DNA from: Lachnospiraceae bacterium
GTDB taxonomy: Bacteria > Bacillota > Clostridia > Lachnospirales > Lachnospiraceae
Direction: 5' to 3'
DNA: 9,905 nt
Assembly: GCA_017463035.1 (NCBI GenBank)
Contig: JAFTPY010000202.1
Location: 1 to 9,905, forward strand
Each line of letters opens with the position of its first letter. Position 1 is the first letter of the stretch. This document shows, one piece after another, positions 5,231-9,905 of this stretch. The notes under the pieces are model-generated. The model saw only the letters and a list, made by a program, of their open reading frames with translations. It was not told the DNA's origin and made no database searches. Both the position numbers and the translations under genes were made by a program.

Positions 5231-8200
5231 TTACCGGATACTGTCGGTCAGATAATATCCGTCATAATCCCAACAATCCGTCCAACCTTCCGGTGTTTCA
5301 CCGATAAACACATAACGGATTCTCCAATAAACCACATCCCTCTTAAACACATTTTCAAGACAAGTCCCCCTATATGCACCGTTTAGAAATCCGCAGCCGA
5401 ATCCTGTTCCCGTGCCGATTCTGACACCGTTCCTTGTCACATTAATCTTATGAGTGTTATAGGCCTTTGTCTCGTCATTTTCATCCGGCATAAAATACAA
5501 TCTGTAGCTTGCGTTCGGACTTACTAACACGGTAAACACCTGTTTTTCCACACCATTTATTACCTTTGTTTCAAGTCTGCCGATGAATCGTCCGTCCTTA
5601 TAACATTCATTCTTTCCTTTCTGGATATAAATCTTAGAGCCGTCTGCATATTCTCCCACCAGACGTACATCTGTAGGGCCTGCTTCTCCGTTCGGTTCAA
5701 TTTCAATACGGTATTCTTCTTCGCCCGGTAAGACCTCCTTTACCATCCTTACCAGTCGGTTTTTCTCCGTCTCAGGCGTTACAGCAATATATCTATAACC
5801 CATCACATATCCGGACTTTCTGTATACAATGGTATAATAACCGTTTTCAAGCTCAAAGGAATAATTTCCGTTCTCGTCCGAGGTAACCACATCTACCAAT
5901 TCCAAGTCTCTTACCGGATCAGCCTCTGTGCCTTCCTCTGCATTAATTCCCCAACCCTTTCTTGCTTCTACGATAGTCAATGGCAAAGCAACTCCGGTGT
6001 AATAATCACGGAGGATACCGGAAGCAGTGGTAATTTCTTCAAGATGAACAAGGTTACCAAATCGCAAATCATACCACACCACTTCGCCGTTTATCACTTC
6101 AACCGTCTTTTGAGCAACTGCTACGTAATCAGAAGCATAATCGTCCAAATATACTTTCAACTGATATTCTCCTTCAGGCAAAAGCAATTCATAGGTACCG
6201 AACTTATCGGAAGTCGTCCATGCCACCAGTTCATCACTCCCGGATGGTGTTGTTCTATATGCAACTACACCGATATTCCCCCTATAATCCGTATAATCAA
6301 TTTCCTCGATATCCATATAAGTTGAACCTGTTACAATACCAAAACCCTCTTCGATTTCCCTATCATCTTCTCCCGCCAGCTTTGCCGCCTTCTTTACCGC
6401 CGCTTTCGCATCTAACATCGGATATTCTTCCGTATATTTTCCCGGTATCATTACGGTTCCGGTACTACAGATAATCTCCTTCACCTGTGCTCCGGTCAGC
6501 TTCGGATTAACGGAAAAGCACATTGCCGCAACACCGGATACATGCGGAGCCGCCATGGAGGTTCCGGACAAGTAATCGTAGGTATTTCCCGGCATCGTAC
6601 TGTATATATCTACTCCCGGTGCACATACATCCACCCGGTCCCCGTAATTACTTGAGCCGCGAAAATAGTAGCCTTGAAATACCTTTTCTCCTGACGCGGT
6701 TGTCTCCACTCCGTTGCTTCCCGCATTACCGACTACAATAATCCGATCCTTTGCCGGTCCGTCTCCAATCCATGCAAACAATCCGTTTAATTCCGCCAAT
6801 TCACTATCATTCCCTGCTGCCTGTACAATTACAAATTCATAGCCTTTTTCGATGAGCTTTACGATGAAGCTTTCATAACTCTCTGCCTGAGCCTCATAAT
6901 TTGAGAAGTACTCTCGGAATGACTTGCTCACTCCCATACTGACATTAATCACCTTACAATCATGCAATACCAGATTGGCAAGATGATATTTATATCCCAT
7001 ACTGCTGTAAAATCCTCTATCGGCACTTTCCGGGATTCCGCCTCCCACTGCGGAACCATATAGCTTTACATTTTTGGCCACACCGGAAATTCCGGTGTAG
7101 TTATCTACTGTGGCTGCTATGGTTCCTGCCACATGTGTACCATGATACGTTTCCCCATATAGAGTATCCATCAGGCTATACGAAACCAAATCAGAACTAT
7201 CCCCGGTTTCCTCATACTTTTTATAATATTCGTCGCGTTTTCTCTTTAAATACTCACCATACTCTGCCAAATTCTCGCACTCATATTCTGCGAAATCTGC
7301 CTTTGTTAAATTTGTCCAAGTCTCCTCAAATGCTAAATCCTCATGATTTTCATCAAACAAACTGTCTATCACGCCGACATTTACAGTCTCTCCGTCATAC
7401 TCCCATGCCGCCGGTGCATGAATGGCCTCTAAGCCCCAATTTGTTCCGGCCGGAAGTTTTTCATTCCACTGGTTTTCCCACTCTTCCTCCGGTGTTCCTT
7501 CCACAAACCATGCCGGATCGTTTGGAATAAAACAGTATTCCATTTCCATCATATAATCCGGCATTGCCTCTTCCACCAGCACATTCCCGAGCACCTTGTC
7601 CGTCAGTGTCTTAAGCTCATCCAACGTATAAGTCTTTGCAAACTCCAACTGATAATCTCCGGTCAAAAGAACATAACCAACAACCTCAGCCTCCATATCA
7701 GCCGCCAATGCTTTTACCTGCTCTGTGGTAACACCTTCCTTTACCACAATCACCAACTGATTATTTACATAGTATACACCGGTTGCCTTATCCATCACGA
7801 TATTATCCGGACCCGGTTCCTTATACTGTACGCCCTCTGCCATCGGTTCCGGCGTCGCGGTCGGGATCGGGGTCGGCGTTGCAGTCGGTGCCTGCGTTGG
7901 GGTTACCGTAGGCGCAGGGGTAGCAGTTACCGTAGCACTAACTCCGTTTCCCTTTCCGTTTGCCACCGTCTGTACCATAGTAAAGTTCTTCGGTCTCTCG
8001 GCAGCGTCGCCTTCTCCTGCTACAAAGCCGATATGTACAGACGTATTTCCTGCAATGTCCGCATTGTACTCCGCATTACGAACCACATAGTGACCATTCT
8101 CATTGGATACAATAATGGCGTTGGAAGTGCTTACGATTTCTCTGTTATAATCAAAAGAAAGCAGCCAGTTTTCAAGCTTCTCCCCTGTCAGATTCTTTAC

Positions 8201-8701
8201 AATCATCGCACCGCTACAGCCGGTACCCCAATCAGAGTAGGACTGAACCTCTACCGCAAATTTCTCCGGCGCCACTGCTTCTTCCTTCATCACCAAAACA
8301 AAGGCCTCCGGCGGGTTAATCGTCCCCTGGGACATTGCCACAAAGCCGAAGGACACGCTTTCGCCCGGCCTAATGTCGGCGTTCCAATCATAGTTCTTCA
8401 CAACATAGGAATTCCCCGTGTGTGACAGCACGGTTGCATTCCAGATATTCTGAATTTCATGTGCAAAGGTAAACGACATTGCCCAGTCACGAATCACTTC
8501 CGCGCCGGTATTCGTTACCGTAATTTCTCCGTTAAATGCTCCCTCGTACGCAGACGTCACCGCAAAAACAACATCATATCCGTTGTACGAATAGGTCTTA
8601 CCGTCCGCTGCCGCTGCAGTCTTCGGATTCACACCAAACACCGAAACCAACATCACAAGCACCAGCAACAGACTCATCCATTTACTGCTTTTTTGTTTCA
8701 T
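5231..8701 (-). CDS. Secreted subtilisin-family (S8) serine protease with two N-terminal CBM2-like modules
   Basis: This is a 1156-residue exported endopeptidase. A Sec signal peptide (1 to about 32, KQKSSKW, a Leu/Val core, then AAAA) is followed by two CBM2-like beta-sandwich modules (about 41-138 and 148-246). Module 1 keeps W87 and W106 at positions equivalent to cellulose-binding tryptophans. Module 2 keeps W158 and has Y212. A Thr/Pro linker (about 257-286) leads to a subtilase-type prodomain (about 300-385) and the S8 catalytic domain (about 430-775). The catalytic residues are D446 (VIDS), H520 (HGTHVAG), oxyanion N631 (AAGND) and S715 (GTSMAAPH), so it should be active. The usual Asp-Ser/Thr-Gly is Asp-Ser-Leu here. 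About 40 extra charged residues lie between Asp and His. Two carboxypeptidase-regulatory-like repeats (about 786-880, 890-988) and an unassigned Cys-containing tail follow. No LPxTG, SLH or dockerin is seen. The start has an AAGGAG site. A c-di-GMP riboswitch lies upstream. The substrate is unknown. Confidence 0.93.
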   Translation of the reverse strand: MKQKSSKWMSLLLVLVMLVSVFGVNPKTAAAADGKTYSYNGYDVVFAVTSAYEGAFNGEITVTNTGAEVIRDWAMSFTFAHEIQNIWNATVLSHTGNSYVVKNYDWNADIRPGESVSFGFVAMSQGTINPPEAFVLVMKEEAVAPEKFAVEVQSYSDWGTGCSGAMIVKNLTGEKLENWLLSFDYNREIVSTSNAIIVSNENGHYVVRNAEYNADIAGNTSVHIGFVAGEGDAAERPKNFTMVQTVANGKGNGVSATVTATPAPTVTPTQAPTATPTPIPTATPEPMAEGVQYKEPGPDNIVMDKATGVYYVNNQLVIVVKEGVTTEQVKALAADMEAEVVGYVLLTGDYQLEFAKTYTLDELKTLTDKVLGNVLVEEAMPDYMMEMEYCFIPNDPAWFVEGTPEEEWENQWNEKLPAGTNWGLEAIHAPAAWEYDGETVNVGVIDSLFDENHEDLAFEETWTNLTKADFAEYECENLAEYGEYLKRKRDEYYKKYEETGDSSDLVSYSLMDTLYGETYHGTHVAGTIAATVDNYTGISGVAKNVKLYGSAVGGGIPESADRGFYSSMGYKYHLANLVLHDCKVINVSMGVSKSFREYFSNYEAQAESYESFIVKLIEKGYEFVIVQAAGNDSELAELNGLFAWIGDGPAKDRIIVVGNAGSNGVETTASGEKVFQGYYFRGSSNYGDRVDVCAPGVDIYSTMPGNTYDYLSGTSMAAPHVSGVAAMCFSVNPKLTGAQVKEIICSTGTVMIPGKYTEEYPMLDAKAAVKKAAKLAGEDDREIEEGFGIVTGSTYMDIEEIDYTDYRGNIGVVAYRTTPSGSDELVAWTTSDKFGTYELLLPEGEYQLKVYLDDYASDYVAVAQKTVEVINGEVVWYDLRFGNLVHLEEITTASGILRDYYTGVALPLTIVEARKGWGINAEEGTEADPVRDLELVDVVTSDENGNYSFELENGYYTIVYRKSGYVMGYRYIAVTPETEKNRLVRMVKEVLPGEEEYRIEIEPNGEAGPTDVRLVGEYADGSKIYIQKGKNECYKDGRFIGRLETKVINGVEKQVFTVLVSPNASYRLYFMPDENDETKAYNTHKINVTRNGVRIGTGTGFGCGFLNGAYRGTCLENVFKRDVVYWRIRYVFIGETPEGWTDCWDYDGYYLTDSIR

Positions 8702-8743
8702 AGCTTTTCTCCTTCCTGTCGTTCCGCATAAAAAGCAAAAAAA

Positions 8744-8776
8744 GGCTGCAAATCAAGCATCTCCTGATTTGCAGCC
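8744..8776 (-). terminator. Riboswitch-controlled intrinsic terminator
   Basis: A perfect 12-bp stem (GGCTGCAAATCA / TGATTTGCAGCC) with a 9-base loop is followed by seven T residues (8737-8743) on the minus strand, 36 bases before the protease start. The 5' arm contains TGCAA, which also closes the P1 helix of the c-di-GMP aptamer. Ligand-bound aptamer and terminator therefore compete for the same bases. Confidence 0.93.
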
Positions 8777-8851
8777 GAACTATCCTAGTATCGTATACCG
8801 TAGACTTCAGACTTTGCGTCCCTTCGTTTCCAAAGGTTTGCCCTTATGCAA
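8769..8851 (-). promoter_or_regulatory. Cyclic-di-GMP-I (GEMM-I) riboswitch aptamer
   Basis: The minus strand contains the GEMM-I core: AGGGCAAACC, a 6-bp stem capped by a GAAA tetraloop, then GGGACGCAAAG. The length from the GGG block to the AAAG block is identical to that in the Vibrio cholerae Vc2 aptamer. The middle G of GGG, equivalent to Vc2 G20, and the A of GCAAAG, equivalent to A47, are present. This favours c-di-GMP rather than the cGAMP-selective variant that has A at that position. A second arm (CTACGGTATACGATACTAG) carries the receptor side. P1 is formed by TTGCA (8847-8851) pairing with TGCAA (8769-8773). Because TGCAA is inside the terminator's 5' arm, ligand binding should block termination, making this a predicted ON switch for the protease. 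Confidence 0.92.
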
Positions 8852-8860
8852 TACGTTACC

Positions 8861-8889
8861 AGTCTAAAGTATCTATTTTATTTTGTCAA
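8861..8889 (-). promoter_or_regulatory. Sigma-A promoter for the riboswitch-protease transcript
   Basis: A consensus -35 TTGACA (8884-8889) and a -10 TAGACT (8861-8866, 4 of 6 consensus bases) are separated by 17 bases. The predicted start at about 8853-8857 falls just before the first strand of the aptamer P1 helix, so almost no leader is wasted. It lies 20 bases after the xylanase stop codon. Confidence 0.8.
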
Positions 8890-8909
8890 GTACAAATTGA
8901 AACTCCCTA

Positions 8910-9905
8910 TTATGCTTCCTCCGCCACAGACATCACCGCACGATATGCTTCCTTTTCTTCCCAGTTGTCTCCGAACAGAAGCGGATAGCTTCTCTCTCTG
9001 CGGAAGCCGGTGAGCCAGCTCACATCATCCTTCATGCCCCAGAAGGTAACACAAGTCAGATTTGCCGTACCGTTCTTCTTCGCATTTACATAAATCTCAA
9101 ACAATTTCTTGTACGCCTCTGCTAACTTCTTATCCCCTTCCCCGGTACCGTCCGCATTGTGAATATCTAACTCCGTAACCTGTACTTCAAGGCCGGTTGC
9201 GCCAAAAGACTCCAAGGTCTTCTCATATTCCGGCATGTCCTTGTCAAACTCCTTTAAAATCAAATGAGACTGCATACCGATGCCATCAATCAGCTTCTCT
9301 TCCATTAACGGCTTTACGATATAATTTAAAATCGTCTCTCTCTTAAACGGATTAAAGGTGTTGTAGTCGTTATAAAACAGCTTCACACCCGGTGCCGCAT
9401 ACTTTCTGGCAAAACGGAAGGCATTGATTACAAATTCATCTCCGAGGGTCTGATACCACGGAGAACGCTTTCTCCAGCCCTCTTCGTTTCTTTCCTCAAT
9501 AGCCTCGTTTACCACATCCCATGCGTATATCACGCCCGGGTACTCGGTCTGTACAAAGGTCAATACACTCTTAATATACCACTCTAAGCGGGCAAGCATG
9601 GTCTCCTTGGACGCCCACGGAGCTTCGAAATCATCCTCGTAATTCTCCTTAAAGAACCAAATCGGAGTCTGATTATGCCATCCAAGGGTATGACCGCGAA
9701 GGGCAATACCGTTCTTCTTTGCAAACTCCAAGTACTTCCGCGCCGTATCATACTTCATTACCGGCTGCAGGTGATACTTCTCCGGGTCGGCCAACGTAGC
9801 TTCCTTGTCCATCATAAACATCGGCTTCATATCATTTTCCGCCGTCATGCTGCTATAGTGCTTTACAAGCTCTTCCATAGCCTTATCGGACTTCATATCA
9901 AACCG
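8910..9905 (-). CDS. GH10 endo-1,4-beta-xylanase, N-terminus cut by window
   Basis: This glycoside hydrolase family 10 enzyme hydrolyses internal beta-1,4 bonds of xylan with retention of configuration. The 331 residues visible cover essentially a whole (beta/alpha)8 catalytic barrel. In visible numbering the motifs are TAENDMKP (21-28), WHNQTP (76-81), WDVVNEA with acid/base Glu 134, VTELDIH with nucleophile Glu 245, and WGMKDDVSWL (289-298). The frame is open through the edge of the window (Arg-Phe-Asp precedes the first internal Met), so the internal ATG at 9896 is not the true start. A signal peptide or N-terminal module cannot be judged. There is no C-terminal binding module: the protein ends 13 residues after the last barrel segment, KEAYRAVMSVAEEA. 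No terminator separates it from the next promoter, so transcripts probably run into the riboswitch. Confidence 0.96.
   Translation of the reverse strand, partial: RFDMKSDKAMEELVKHYSSMTAENDMKPMFMMDKEATLADPEKYHLQPVMKYDTARKYLEFAKKNGIALRGHTLGWHNQTPIWFFKENYEDDFEAPWASKETMLARLEWYIKSVLTFVQTEYPGVIYAWDVVNEAIEERNEEGWRKRSPWYQTLGDEFVINAFRFARKYAAPGVKLFYNDYNTFNPFKRETILNYIVKPLMEEKLIDGIGMQSHLILKEFDKDMPEYEKTLESFGATGLEVQVTELDIHNADGTGEGDKKLAEAYKKLFEIYVNAKKNGTANLTCVTFWGMKDDVSWLTGFRRERSYPLLFGDNWEEKEAYRAVMSVAEEA

Noticed and set aside
7844..7933. Low-complexity repeat in the protease gene as a possible recombination or mobile feature
   Set aside because: It encodes an ordinary Thr/Pro linker between the CBM2 modules and the prodomain. 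The repetition follows from the amino-acid content.
1..9905. CRISPR arrays, transposases, phage genes, tRNA or rRNA genes
   Set aside because: No regularly spaced direct repeats, no integrase or transposase motifs and no cloverleaf or rRNA-like stretch were found on either strand.

Overview
All genes in this window lie on the minus strand, so transcription runs from high to low coordinates. The content points to a Gram-positive, spore-former-lineage member of the Clostridia, most likely a plant-fibre-degrading Lachnospiraceae-type gut or rumen bacterium. The evidence is a SigH gene in the classic Firmicutes cysE-cysS-mrnC-rlmB-sigH order, a T-box leader, strong AAGGAGG-type ribosome binding sites, a family 10 xylanase and a secreted protease carrying cellulose/xylan-binding-type modules. 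The genus cannot be fixed from the sequence alone.

High-coordinate half (5187-9905): this is an extracellular plant-fibre region. A 5'-truncated GH10 endo-xylanase (8910-9905) is followed by a short intergenic region. That region holds a complete regulatory device: a sigma-A promoter (8861-8889), a class I cyclic-di-GMP riboswitch aptamer (8769-8851) and an intrinsic terminator (8744-8776). The 5' arm of the terminator overlaps the closing helix of the aptamer. It controls a 1156-residue secreted subtilisin-family protease (5231-8701) with the order signal peptide, two CBM2-like modules, Thr/Pro linker, prodomain, S8 catalytic domain, two small beta-sandwich repeats and an unassigned C-terminal region. 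The gene ends in its own terminator (5187-5219). The overlap predicts that c-di-GMP turns the protease on.

Low-coordinate half (475-5164): this is a housekeeping and stress operon. A consensus promoter (5135-5164) starts a tRNA-Cys T-box leader with UGC specifier and a UGGA bulge matching a U73 discriminator. It ends in a well-formed terminator at 4878-4899. Beyond it are a 134-bp palindrome-rich segment with near-perfect terminal inverted repeats and then cysE (serine acetyltransferase), cysS (cysteinyl-tRNA synthetase), mrnC (Mini-III RNase), rlmB (23S rRNA 2'-O-methyltransferase) and sigH. The last four are packed tightly or overlap, so sigH may be co-transcribed under cysteine-responsive control. 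A strong terminator (571-592) closes the operon.

Beyond that terminator lies trmL (tRNA wobble 2'-O-methyltransferase, 1-474), whose last residues fall outside the window.

The most interesting point is the pairing of a c-di-GMP riboswitch with a secreted subtilase that carries polysaccharide-binding modules, next to a xylanase. This suggests surface- or fibre-attachment-controlled proteolysis.
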